Part shown: positions 35,605-45,799 of the stretch, in pieces
How the letters are laid out: every line of letters begins with the position of its first letter
Numbering within the stretch: the first letter of the stretch is position 1
The notes under the pieces: model-generated
The model's database searches: none
The model's input: only the letters and a program-made list of their open reading frames with translations
Told to the model about the DNA's origin: nothing
Translations under genes and position numbers: made by a program
Assembly: GCF_048544455.1 (NCBI RefSeq)
Contig: NC_133538.1
Span: 17,327,469-17,391,468 of the forward strand
Source of the DNA: Silene latifolia
Taxonomy: Eukaryota > Streptophyta > Magnoliopsida > Caryophyllales > Caryophyllaceae
DNA length: 64,000 nucleotides
Direction: 5' to 3'

Positions 35605-36302
35605 ATATTGCCTTACATATTTTCTGGCCCTGGATATTTTCTGTCTCTAAGTATTTTTATGTCTCCAAATATTTTTCTGGCTCTAAAACATTTTCCTACT
35701 TCTAAAGTATTTTTCTATTCCTAAATATTTTTATGGATCTGAATACCCTCTGATTCTGAATGTTTTTCTGGTTCTAAACGTTATTTCTGAATTCAACATT
35801 TCTGGTTCTAAAACAGCCTTGTTCGTATTTTAATTCTAACAAATTTTAAGTTGTAAAACCACTTTGAATGTTTTAAGTATAGAACTCCTTTTATTTTTTC
35901 AAATAAGCCAAGTGAATAAAATGCAAACTAATCTGGCAGAACCTGTACTCATTACAGAAGGCGTGTGTCCGTGGCTAAGCACGTACAACCGGGACAACCG
36001 GCCTCCCGCGATGCATTAGCACCCATGCAAGCCTGGCTCCTCTGGACGAGTGGGCGTACTAGACCCCTTAGCCAGCAATCTAACAGCGATGGCCAAACAA
36101 ATGACGTGCATGCACAAATCAAAGCACCAGAAACGGTACGACGCAAAGAAATATCCACTAGAAAATACTTAAGTTGCAAAAGCAAAATACGTCTGGCACC
36201 AGAACCAGACCAAAACACATAAACTGTTCAAAATAAAATGTTATGCCCCGTAGGGCCAGAAACTAACTAAACATGGCAAAAGTCTTGCAGATGCAGAGAA
36301 AA
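35605..36302 (+). repeat. 3' spacer of element A with degenerate tandem repeat
   Basis: Between about 35610 and 35830 a loose repeat of roughly 22-30 bases recurs, built on TCTAAATATTTTTCTGG-like words (at 35649, 35675, 35700, 35720 and further). No protein domain follows until the antisense gene. Tandem repeats in 3' untranslated parts are known from Tat/Ogre-type elements. Confidence 0.6.
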
Positions 36303-36994
36303 GCTAATCTATGTCAATATGCTCCACAGCTTCAGAAGCAGCTGCTTGAGTGTCAGGAGCAGGAGAATTCACCTCTTCCTCAGCATCCGGACCATCAGCG
36401 GAAGCAGCACCAGGCTCCACTAAGCCAGCCAGTACATCCAGATTCAGACCGTCAGGGAAAGCAGCAGCAAGCTTTTCCTCTTCAGCTCCTAAGTCCCAAG
36501 CCGAATGCTCTCCCTTCTGGAATGACTTTATACACTTGATCTTCATTTCTAAAGCAACATAGGACAGAGCATTCACCAAAGTCTCTTTCAAATCCTGCAC
36601 ATCAGAAGCCTTCTCTTCCTGGATCTGGGCAACACGAGCCTCCGCGTCAGAAGCACGGTTCTCAGCCTCTGAGACACGTTTCTCCACCTCTGAGGTACGT
36701 CTCTCAGCTTCTGAGGCACACTTTTCAAGATCGCTGACCTTCTTCTCGGCATCGACGACCTTCTTCTCAAAGACCATAAATCCGCCCTTCAAGCAGAAGA
36801 CTGCTTCAGAACTCGCTTCGAAAGCGATCCTCCAAAGAAAGAAACTGCGGGACTTGTCCAGATCAGCCTGAATCTTAAGCCTACCCTCATTGGCTTCTTT
36901 CGTCAGCTTCTGAAATTTGGCATTTTCCGCTTCCAGAAGAGGAACTTTCCTCCTCAGAAACAAGGACATTTGAAAAGACTGCCAAACCAGAAGG

Positions 36995-37031
<37 letters not shown>

Positions 37032-38551
37032 AGAGAGAAAAGGGAAGATTTTTTTGAGGCAGTCAACATGTGTTACCTCAAAAGAATGCTCAGCTGCACG
37101 GTCCAACAAATCACGCAAAGCCCTTGTACCCAAGTGCACTCGGGGCGAAACAAAGAATCGGTCCATCGTGCCCAAATTACGCAGCAGATTTGGCCTTGCC
37201 AAAATCGTCTGGAAGTGTAAGGACAATAGCCCCAGAAGCAGGAGCAGATTTGGAACCAGAGGCACCCCAGAAGCAGGGGCAGCTCCAGAAGTAGGGATGG
37301 CTTCAGACGTTGGGATCGTACCAGAAGCAGACGTGGCTGGGACAGAAGCAGGAATAGGTTTGGGAACCGGAGGATCCCCAGAAGCAGATGGCCCATGCCC
37401 AGGCAGTGGAGGCCTCACCGCTAAAGGAGTAGCTTCGATAGGAAACTGCTCCTTAGCCCGGCCCACAGCAGCAGATCTTCTCTTAGGACGAGGACCGGAA
37501 CCAGGGGCAGGGGTACACTTTCTCTTCTCAGCAGGCTTGGGAGCATCTGCGACACACTCCTTCTCTTTCTGAGCCAGGACGTCATCCAGCGAGATTCTAG
37601 ATTTTGCAGAGCCTAGAAGCAGCAAAGATCAAGTCAAAACCAGAAGTATCAAATATCCAGAAACAGAACCTAGTCAAAAAAGGAAGAACAACGCACTAGT
37701 CGACATTGAATCTTTTTTCTCAGCAGCTGTTTTCTTCACCACAGCAGCAGAATCCTGAACCAGATTGGGGAAAGTCCTATTCTCTGGAGGTGGACTGAAT
37801 AACTTGGAAAGAGACGCGGTTTTGTAAGGGGACAAAGGCAAGGGGCACAAATCTGCACAAGAAACCAAGTAAGGAAATATAAGCATCAAAGAAAAATACA
37901 CAGGAATAAGGGCATGCAAGTACCGTCTGTTGACCGCCAGACACTGACAATGTAGTCAGTAGGAGCAGGAAGAGTGTAAATTTTCACGAAAATAAAGCGG
38001 GAAAACCACTTGCTGTCATCCGACTTCACGGGGAAGATAATGTAATTCTTTTCCCCGTCTCGAACCCGAATGGTCACTTGACCCCGACTGAGGGACCTGA
38101 CCGAAAACAAGTGTGCAAGGTCCGGGAGACCAATCCCATAACCGAAACGGTTATTCATAGCATTAATCGCAAGCAAAGTCCGCCAAGTATATGGAGCCAC
38201 TTGGCATATAGCCAAGAGATTCAAGTTCAGAAACTCTTGAATCAGAGGAGGAAAAGGAAACCTTAAACCCAGACGGAAAGCATATTCATATAGACATATC
38301 CACCCCGCCCTCACAGAGTCGGCTTTTTGGCCCTGGGTTGGAATGTGAAATACCACATCATCGGAGAAACCGAATGTTTCCCTGATATGAGCAAGATCCT
38401 CCGGAGTAAAATCGGAGTCACATGAGTGCTTGGCGGAGAGTGCACCGCCAGAAGGGAAGAGATCAGGTGGCATCACCGGATCCGAGGCCGAGGTCGAAGA
38501 AGCATATTTTTGTGATATTGTATGCAAAGAAAGAAAAAGAAAGCAAAGCAA
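36303..38551 (-). pseudogene. Antisense gene of Tat element A (gypsy-type transposon domain plus coiled coil)
   Basis: Minus-strand frames at 37886-38551, 36954-37625 and 36304-36969 form an antisense gene in the 3' part of element A, a feature known from Tat/Ogre relatives. The first part (GWICLYEYAFRLGLRFPFPP, IQEFLNLNLLAICQVAPYTW) matches the plant domain named putative gypsy-type transposon. The middle is Pro/Ala/Ser-rich with a basic KRKCTPAPGSGPRPKRR stretch, a likely nuclear signal. The last part is a strong coiled coil (AEKKVSDLEKCASEAERR and following heptads). GT/AG signals between the frames suggest splicing, as the family uses. Function is unknown. Confidence 0.72.
36994..37029 (+). 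repeat. Poly-A run (expanded polypyrimidine tract of antisense intron)
   Basis: About 36 A on the plus strand. Read on the minus strand it is a T-run ending shortly before TGGCAG, a good 3' splice site, within the antisense gene. Confidence 0.7.
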
Positions 38552-38854
38552 GGAGATGAAGTACCTGTAGCGGCCGAAAAGGAGGAAGTATTGAGGAGAT
38601 TAATGGAGAAAAGTAGAGAGAGAGGGAATAATAATGAGGAGGGATAGGAAAAGAAAGGGGATACCGAGGGATTTATTAAAGAGGGAGGTTGAGGAGTTAT
38701 GGTGAGGAGAGAGTTCTTGGGGAAGTGGGAAAGTGGCGGCAGTTTGTCTCAAGTGGGGAGTTGTAATCGTCAGGTATAACGCCCGGTTTCACGTTCTCGC
38801 ATCGCAAATGAAATTCCCGCCTAAAAATATTTGAGACGGAAATTTGGGGGCAAT

Positions 38855-39513
38855 TGTTATGGATAAAAAATGCCATTTATCATCCGTGACATGGCAGCGT
38901 ATCATTGGCAGGAAAAAGTGACAAGGGATGCCAACGTGGCGCGCGGCAATTAGTAGAAGAGGGGAGAAAGGGATTGCTGAGGTGGCGTATTGTGGACCAT
39001 GGGATGGAAAAGTAAACAAACACAAATTGTATAAGTTGAAAGCCCACGTGCAAAGGAAGGAAAGGACCAAGTCAACAACTACCCCCTATTCCTTAGGGAG
39101 TTGACCAGGAATTTAGCAACAGAAGTAGAAGCAGCTCAAAAATCCCAGGTCAGATTCTACAACTATATACAGGCGAGGAAGGTAGCACTCAAGGCATTCA
39201 TCAGTACGGGCAACACTTCACTCCTAAAAAACCCATACGCAACTGGCGATATCACTCTAGCAATATCATACTTGTATTTCCTTACTTGTTGACAAAAAAT
39301 CTCGATTATAGTGCGAAATTGGCGGGATTCCGACTCCCCCCGCGGTTGTTCCCACACCGGGTTTTCCGCGTCACAAAAAAATCCTCCGTGTCGTTCTTTT
39401 CGTTCGTCTCCCTTTCGTTGCTCTTATCATTGCATTCAAATCGTAATTGGCATTTAGAATATTCGCTATCACTCACATAATTAATTCATAACCGGTAAAT
39501 TTTTACCAAAACA
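38855..39513 (+). repeat. 3' LTR of Tat element A
   Basis: 659 bases, starts TGTTATGGATAAAA after the purine-rich GGAAATTTGGGGGCAAT and ends TTTTACCAAAACA. Longer than the 5' LTR (577 bases), otherwise about 98 % identical. Confidence 0.93.
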
Positions 39514-39522
39514 CTGATACCA
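39514..39522 (-). other. Copia primer-binding site (cut by element A)
   Basis: Minus strand TGGTATCAG, the start of the initiator-Met tRNA complementary site, directly abuts the copia LTR. The remainder is separated by element A. Confidence 0.8.
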
Positions 39523-39826
39523 TGAAGAAACTAAAGATACTGCAACAATGGTGGACTCGAGATGAACAAGTATCGATGATGAAGACGGAGAATAGAGAAG
39601 AATAGGAAAGCAAACTGTGTAACAATATTGTATAACTCTGAGTCTTGAATTTGTTATTATTCAATTTTGTAATAATAAATTCTGTTACAATTTGTTGAGG
39701 CAATCCTCATATTTATAGCAACTTAGTGACTTAACTACCAATGACTTGGTTAGTTTAAGTCTGTTAACTCTAGTTAGTTATGACTAAATATCCTAACCAA
39801 CTTTTAACCAACTACTATCACCAATA
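39523..39826 (-). repeat. 5' LTR of the copia element
   Basis: 304 bases; on the minus strand begins TATTGGTGATAG and ends TTTCTTCA next to the primer-binding site. Its outer 78 bases match 4331-4408. It marks the right edge of the nested block. Confidence 0.85.
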
Positions 39827-40049
39827 GTGGTTTTTATCACAATAACATTATGCCTTGTTTTTATTGAATGCTGAAAATGTACGGAACACAGAGCATGTAT
39901 TTGGAAACTCGGAGTTAATTTCATTTTTACGAACTCAATTCCGACTCTAATTCTCAATCCCAAGTTAAGTAGCAATCTTCACAAAAATGAGGGTGGCCAC
40001 ATGAGTTTTGCTGAAAAACATAATCCATGTTAATTAATTTAAGTTATAT
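39827..40049. other. Intron-like flank between the nested block and the P450 remnant
   Basis: No coding similarity seen. It ends in a T-rich tract and TGTAG at about 40045-40049, a plausible 3' splice site for the first visible P450 exon. Confidence 0.5.
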
Positions 40050-40851
40050 GTTGAATGTAGTTAATGGTTCCCGCCTTTGTTGCAAGCTCGATTGAAAATT
40101 TGAAATGCTTGATACATGGGGGAAGATTTGTGAAAAGAAGGGTTCATGCGAGGTTAACTTGTGGCCGTATCTGCGTGAGCTCTCCGCTGATGCTATATCT
40201 CGAGCAGCTTTTGGAAGTAGCTACCAGGAGGGACGTAGGATATTCGAACTCTTGACTAAACAACTTGAACTTGCTCTTCCTATTTTTCGCTCAGTGCATT
40301 TCCCTGGATCGAGGTAGTTATCCTGCGTGTGTTAGACACTTAGACCGTCTAGCTTGTATTAGAGTTATTGACAATTTCCGTTGACTTTTTGTGAAGATTT
40401 GTCCCAACAAAGAAGAGCTGGTTATTAGTGAAGATCCAAAGTGAAATAAGATCTTTATTAAAAGATATAATTTGTGAGAGGCAGGAGTATGTAAGGACAG
40501 GTGAAGTGGTCAAAGATGATTTGTTGGGCTTGCTACTTGAGTCGTATAACATTGGAAACGACAATCAGAACGGAAAAATAAGCATAAGTCTTGAGGAAGT
40601 CGTAGACGAATGCAAGATGTTCTACTTAGTAGGCCAAGGAACCACCTCCACGCTGCTTGTTTGGACCGTACTCTTACTCAGCAAGCACCAAGACTGGCAG
40701 GAACTAGCTCGTGAAGAAGCTTTCACAACATTTGGGAAGAGCATCCCGGATTTTCCCCGACTGAATAACTTGAAAACGATAAATACTCCATGGTTTATTT
40801 TTGTTGATTAGATTCAAATTAAATATATATGTATATGTATATAGTCTAGTA

Positions 40852-41089
40852 CTCCCTCCATTATTTTATATATGACGTTTTCGTTTTACGAGGTAAGCCT
40901 TTGACTTTCAATTATATAAAAATATACTCTAGAAAAAATTATGAAAATTATATCATTAGATTCGTCATAAAATTTGCTTTCAAAAGAGTATACATTTCAT
41001 ATTATTAACTTATATATTTTGAGAGATATTGAAGAGAGAAATGAGTGTCTTAAAATGTGAGAATGACATATATAAAATAATGGAGGGAG
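40852..41089. mobile_element. Stowaway-like MITE in P450 intron
   Basis: 238 bases with terminal inverted repeats CTCCCTCCATTATTTTATAT and the matching ATATAAAATAATGGAGGGAG at the right end, flanked by TA on both sides (40850-40851, 41090-41091). TA duplication and CTCCCTCC ends are Stowaway (Tc1/mariner) hallmarks. Confidence 0.85.
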
Positions 41090-41242
41090 TACTTAATTGA
41101 TGTTATTTCTTTTGTGAATGTGATGACAGTTAAACATGATTCTATACAAAGTCTTGAGATTGTATCCTCCAATAGAAGAAACTATGCGGAAAGTTTGCAA
41201 AGATATGAAATTGGGAGACAATGTTTTGCCAGCGGGAGTGCA

Positions 41243-41524
41243 TGATAGACTAAAAATGAGAGAAGAGAGTAAAACATAGGGAGAAAGTTATCGTAAACTG
41301 ACTCAAATAAACCAAATACAACTCAAGCCTTTAAATAGGCATGAATCCTAAACAAACAAGTTCTACAAACCAGGAAGTAGTGGAGAGCAATCCCACGACT
41401 TGTATCTCAACAACAATCCACTAAATACACAAGTTATTGACCAACTACCCTAGTCTTTAGGAACAACCATCTAAGAATTAGGAAACTAATTTTTGCTAAA
41501 TATTTTGGATCATATAATCCAACA
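41243..41524 (-). repeat. 3' LTR of the TRIM-like element
   Basis: Plus strand starts TGATAGACTAAAAATGAG and ends ATAATCCAACA; pairs with 42592-42873. Confidence 0.9.
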
Positions 41525-42591
41525 CACCCCCTTGATCCAAAATCGATAGGATTCTCGTTCTTTTTCAATCTTCATCTATGCCGATGGGACGAAAAATCTT
41601 CACAGGACTATATGTCCTTGCGATTCTATGATTACCGCGTTTCGGTGCCGCCACAAATAAACACAAATGACTCAATGGTTAATAAGTTAATCTACTACCT
41701 TGATGTCTAAGGTTCAAATCCCATAACTAAATAATCCCAAATGCCCACAAGTTCTCTGCCAAACAATGGATTAATTTGCATGCCAAATTTTCCATACGAA
41801 ACTCACTTTTAGAGACAAACAGTAGACTTATCTCAAAGGCATCCCACGTAGCTTATCCACCTCTTGCGTTCATTATTTGCGAACGTCTTTATAGACAATA
41901 TGTTTGTGCCTTTCAATCTTTTATCGATGAGCAAATTACCTTCAAACGGTATGCGATCCTTTTCGCACCCGCATATGTTGGGCTCCACACCCAACTTCAA
42001 AAATAGCCTCCTTTAGAGACTTAAATTGAGCCTCTTTGTTTGGACTCCAAAAACGTAAATTGCTCGATCAAATAGATTTTTCTCCATCTAATTTTGTGAA
42101 GCCCTTGTCTTCACTCCGTGACACACTTCTCGTCACCCTTCTTGTTGATGCATATGTCACCAACTTTCATTTGGAGCACTTCTCTCCAAAAACCGATTGT
42201 CGATGGAGCCTTTATCTCCACCATTTCATTGGTACACTTCTCACCATACATGTGAAGCACTTCTCTTCACCCAAAATACGGTAGAGCCATTTTTCTCTAC
42301 CAAACCCGATAGAGCACTTCTCTCTATCTCTCAATTATGGTGCACTTCTCACCATTTTTTTTTACTCAAACAATTCACTCACTTTCTCTCTCAATTTTTT
42401 TTTAATGCGGAAATAAATCGATACAAGGGCTGCGTGGCTCACTTGTAACTCAAACAAAAAAATGCGTGATTTTTTTTTTTTTTTATCTCACCATTTTTTT
42501 TTTTTGTCGCCCCATTTCCGAATCGAACCTAGCTACTTAAGTGGAGTTGACGATAATATCAATACTCTCACTTAAGAGCTCTGATACCACA

Positions 42592-42873
42592 TGATAGACT
42601 AAAAATAAGAGAAGAGAGTAAAACATAGGGAGAAAGTTATTGTAAACTGACTCAAATAAACCAAATACAACTCAAGCCTTAAAATAGGCATGAATCCTAA
42701 ACAAACAAGTTCTAAAAACCAGGAAGTAGTGGAGAGCAATCCCACGACTTGTATCTCAACAACAATCCACTAAATACACATATTATTGACCAACTACCCT
42801 AGTCTTTAGGAACAACCATCTAAGAATTAGGAAACTAATTTTTGCTAAATATTTTGGATCATATAATCCAACA
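42592..42873 (-). repeat. 5' LTR of the TRIM-like element
   Basis: Plus strand starts TGATAGACTAAAAATAAG and ends ATAATCCAACA, next to the P450 exon d. The primer-binding site lies two bases to its left. Confidence 0.9.
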
Positions 42874-43191
42874 CATATTAGATTGCCTGCTGTTCACATT
42901 CATCAAAACCAAGATCTGTGGGGAGCTGATACCAAAGAATTCAATCCGGGGAGGTTCAAGGACGGACTCTCAAACGCAAGTGGAGGAAATGTGTCATTCT
43001 TTTCTTTCGGGTGGGGACCAAGGAACTGCATCGGCTCTAACTTTGCAATGACAGAAGCTAAGGTTTTCTTGGTATTGCTTCTTCGACGGTTCTGTTTGAA
43101 GCTTTCCCCGTCTTACCTTCATGCACCTATCGGAAAGGAGACGATTCAGCCTCAGTTTGGTGCCCAGATCATCCTTAAACCGATTAGTTAA

Positions 43192-44062
43192 TCGTTGCAC
43201 TCTTTTTAGGTGTTTACTTAGTGTAATGTGTGATATGTTTCTGACTGTCACGGTTTCTCATTACTCCGTTTCTTATTTTGATTGTAATCAAGATCGGATT
43301 AATATTTTAACCTCAACTCCTCAAGTATGAAATAATCATTTTATATATCTAAATCAAATTCCTAGTTCCACACTTTGTGCCAAGTATTTGAATCCGCGGG
43401 AAACGATTCTTTATTAACAACAAAAAGTTTTTCGGACTCATTTGTGTCTCTTTTGCTAGCTTTTGGGCCATGTAGCGGAAACGTTGACGAGCTGAAGGGT
43501 TGGCTACCAATATAGAAGTCTATAACTTTCGCATGAATTAAACCGCGAGTATTTCTCCGATATCTCCTGGATTGCTGCACAGGTATGAAGGAGACGAGAA
43601 ACTTCATCAAACGGCTGCTAAATGCTAAGCGGAAGAAGTTGGTGATGGATGATGGTAATGAGACTTTCGAGGCCATATTAGTAGGAAAAAAAAAGTATAT
43701 TTGGTTAATAAAAAAGGCTTGGGTTAAAAGTCTAAAATTAGGATTTATAAAAAGCTACGGCCTACGGTTGTTGAAATTATTAGCCATGATCCGTCAAGCT
43801 CAGTAGTTTGTACAATATTCTTCCTTGTTATCTAGCACATGTTAAAATTAAGATGACGACCTTAGTGCTATTTCGACTCCACTTTTATCGATTTTATTGG
43901 ACTTTTGTGGCCCATTTTGTTCAGTTTCAACCATATTCCTCAAAAGTTGAATATATACATCTGATCTATAATCTATCAATGGTAAAACTAGTGGTCTAGT
44001 GGTTTAAATGCGAAAAACATGGAAATTATATTCGGAAAAAAATTACTAATAGGAGTGCTTTG
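43192..44062. other. Intergenic sequence, P450 3' flank
   Basis: About 0.87 kb. Probably P450 3' untranslated sequence at first. Short frames around 43360-43800 on both strands show no family I recognise. Confidence 0.4.
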
Positions 44063-44250
44063 ACTCCTTCCATCCCGGTCAATTATTGTCCTTTGTTTTG
44101 GCACAAAGACCAAGGGAAGAGAGGGGACCAATTACTAAATGACAAGTGAACAAATTGCTCATCAAGCTCACTCTTAAAATAGAAAGGACAACAATTGACC
44201 GAAACACTCAAAAATGGAAAAGGACAACAAATAATCGGGACAGAGGGAGT
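44063..44250. mobile_element. Stowaway-like MITE
   Basis: Ends ACTCCTTCCATCCCGGTCAA (left) and, as reverse complement of the right end, ACTCCCTCTGTCCCGATTAT form imperfect terminal inverted repeats of about 30 bases; both continue with ATTGTCC/TTGTCC-type sequence. The length of 188 bases fits. The TA duplication is not clear on the left. Confidence 0.7.
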
Positions 44251-44295
44251 AATCGACAAATAGGGGAAAATAAAACTTCTAGTAAGAAACTATCA

Positions 44296-45036
44296 CTATG
44301 GTTGTTGTAAGCCTGTATAGAGATGATCCTGTTGCTGGAATTCGTTATGCAATGGCGTAGATGAACAAATCGATTGATTACGGTATTGTCGAACATCCGG
44401 AATAGATTGTAAGCTATTAAACGGACTTTCTACGGGACTATCCTCTAGACGGCTTCTCTTACTCGTATCACATTCATGGTCCATAGAGGAGCACATGGTA
44501 GCATGATTTCGCTTATTTACAGCATTGCTGGCGATTTTGGCGTTCTTTGTGACAATGTGACACAACACCATGTCTCTATTGTTTGTCATCGAGTACTCGT
44601 GCATTTGCCATTCAGCCCCGTCATTGTCTTCAATAATTTGACTCCCTGAAGCTGGCATAAACTTAAAATACTTGTAAATTCCGACAACCTTCATTACATT
44701 GCAACATGTATCGTAGGCTTCAACATCCTTTGTATTCTGTTCTTTCCATGTTCCCCACTGTCCAACGGATCGGCTAATCCTCCTCCCATTCTTGGTTGAT
44801 TTCTTCAATTCAGTGAAGAAGTATGCTTCTACGTCATCTTCATTCTCCTTAATTTCTCGCCTTTCTCTGGTTGATTTTAAGAGATTATACGGATGGTCGC
44901 TGTAGACGTTGGCTTCTATGAACCTCGGACGTAACGTGGGTAATGTTTCACCATGTAACTTCCTGTACAAGTAATAGTTTACAAGCTCTTGTTTTTCCGG
45001 CATGAACCTGTACCCAGGTGGTAATTCTACATCCAT
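44296..45036 (-). CDS. NAC-domain transcription factor-like protein (divergent)
   Basis: A single open frame of 246 codons. The NAC domain fills residues 5-144: subdomain A PPGYRFMPEKQELVNYYLYR, B around EANVYSDHPYNLL (41-53), C around YFFTELKK and NGRRISRSVGQWGTW (72-97), D VMKVVGIYKYFKFMP (114-128), E EWQMHEYSM (132-140). The usual WKATG core of subdomain C is replaced by GTWKEQ, so DNA binding may differ. KRSRLED near 193-199 could be part of a nuclear signal. The C-terminal 100 residues are polar, as in NAC activation regions, but short. Start chosen because it directly precedes the NAC A block and follows a TATA box by about 43 bases. Family role: plant-specific nuclear regulators. An intact gene, though most NAC genes carry introns and this one has none. 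Confidence 0.82.
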   Translation of the reverse strand: MDVELPPGYRFMPEKQELVNYYLYRKLHGETLPTLRPRFIEANVYSDHPYNLLKSTRERREIKENEDDVEAYFFTELKKSTKNGRRISRSVGQWGTWKEQNTKDVEAYDTCCNVMKVVGIYKYFKFMPASGSQIIEDNDGAEWQMHEYSMTNNRDMVLCHIVTKNAKIASNAVNKRNHATMCSSMDHECDTSKRSRLEDSPVESPFNSLQSIPDVRQYRNQSICSSTPLHNEFQQQDHLYTGLQQP

Positions 45037-45078
45037 ACTATCTAATGAGTGGATAACGTTGTAATAACATGAGTTTAC

Positions 45079-45086
45079 TATTTATA
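45079..45086 (-). promoter_or_regulatory. TATA box of the NAC-like gene
   Basis: Minus strand TATAAATA, within the palindromic TACTATAAATAGTA, 43 bases before the start codon. It predicts a very short leader of about 15-20 bases. Confidence 0.55.
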
Positions 45087-45799
45087 GTACGTAATTCGAA
45101 GAATACAGCTTTGCCAAGAATTGTAGACCTAGGAGATTTCCGTTTAGGAATCAAAGTCGAAATCATCTGTCAGTGACCAAGTCTGTTTAGGATTGCTGCA
45201 AAACTACAGTTCAACACAAAATAATTACTGTTTTATTTAACGTTTTCATGGTGTTTTTCCTCATATAAACTCCTCCTCCGTGACGGATTGGGATTTGGGA
45301 ATTGAACTCAGATTCTCGCTACCTAGAACTCCTTTTTGATAACAGATTTTAGAATTTACAAAATACGTTATAAAAAATACGAGTCCTAATTTTTGTTATA
45401 AAAGACATACTCCGTAGGTTTATCGCTGATTCATGAATTTAACATTTCAGACCAGACATCCTAAATTTCTTAGTTGCGCCAATGACCCGATAGTCCATTT
45501 TATTTCAAAGACGAAAAAGAGCAAGAAATGGCACTAGGGGAGATAAGAAGTATTGTCTCAAGAAAATACTTGTGTTAGGATGGAATTTTGGGTCTGGTAA
45601 TTAAGGTGGAGGTACTCGTTACAATAGGTCATCGAAAGTTTAAAGCCTTGTTCCGTGGTAGTAGCCTTAGGACTTCATTTGTAGCAAAAGAAAATTCAAT
45701 TATACTCTCAAGTCTCATGTATGATACAGAGAACTCTGAAAGAGCAAGCTGTTCTACAGGAAGACTGAGTATGTAGGTAAAACTGTAAAAGGTAGGGTA
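45087..45799. other. Upstream region of the NAC-like gene
   Basis: About 0.7 kb with no recognised gene. It would contain the rest of the NAC promoter and the degraded front of the LINE fragment. Confidence 0.4.

Larger units (their letters stand above)
9091..39513 (+). mobile_element. Tat-lineage Ty3/gypsy element A, interrupted by elements D and E
   Basis: A complete outline is visible: 5' LTR 9091-9667, primer-binding site 9671-9688, gag, protease, reverse transcriptase, RNase H, integrase, a long 3' region with an antisense gene, and 3' LTR 38855-39513. Two Athila-like elements interrupt it: D after 10159 and E after 21418. Without them the element is about 9.8 kb. About 13 base differences over the shared LTR sequence (roughly 2 %) suggest an age near one to two million years. 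The element is broken. The flanking five bases (TAGAT left, CTGAT right) form only an imperfect target duplication within the copia leader. Confidence 0.9.
41243..42873 (-). mobile_element. TRIM-like non-autonomous LTR element in a P450 exon
   Basis: Two 282-base direct repeats (41243-41524 and 42592-42873) flank about 1.07 kb without coding capacity. On the minus strand LTR-like ends read TGTTGGATTA to TCTATCA. The full initiator-Met primer-binding site TGGTATCAGAGC lies at 42578-42589, and a purine tract CAAGGGGG lies beside the other LTR. About six differences between the repeats (2 %) date it to roughly one to two million years. No clean five-base duplication is seen. It splits the P450 coding sequence. 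Confidence 0.88.
40050..43191 (+). pseudogene. CYP72-type cytochrome P450 remnant (exons 2 onward)
   Basis: Four exon pieces encode the C-terminal two-thirds of a microsomal P450 most like the plant CYP72 clan. Exon a (40050-40313): VNLWPYLRELSADAISRAAF and GSSYQEGRRIFEL. Exon b (40397-40778): FVPTKKSWLL and the I-helix oxygen-binding VGQGTTS. Exon c (41130-41242): the ExxR helix region reads VLRLYPPIEETMRKV. Exon d (42874-43191): heme loop FSFGWGPRNCIG with the ligand Cys, ending PQFGAQIILKPIS. Intron a-b has GT (40314) and AG (40396). Damage: a one-base shift near 40104, the donor after 40778 reads AT not GT, a TRIM-like element splits exon c from d at a His codon, and the membrane-anchor exon is absent. 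The E and R of the usual K-helix ExxR are not both in their normal places: upstream exon b ends near HQDWQELAREEAF. Clearly non-functional. Confidence 0.88.

Noticed and set aside
36970-37572. Plus-strand open frame of 200 codons with a Lys-rich start
   Set aside because: It is the shadow of the antisense gene's Pro/Ala-rich frame and begins in a poly-A run.
40779-41129. Minor-class (U12) AT-AC intron in the P450
   Set aside because: The donor ATAAAT lacks the conserved ATATCC and the acceptor is AG, so a mutated GT donor is simpler.
42034-42448. Short frames inside the TRIM-like element
   Set aside because: No domain, low complexity (repeated GCACTTCTC words); typical of a non-coding TRIM interior.
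43362-43806. Overlapping short frames on both strands downstream of the P450
   Set aside because: No recognisable family, no splice or promoter context; left as unannotated intergenic sequence.
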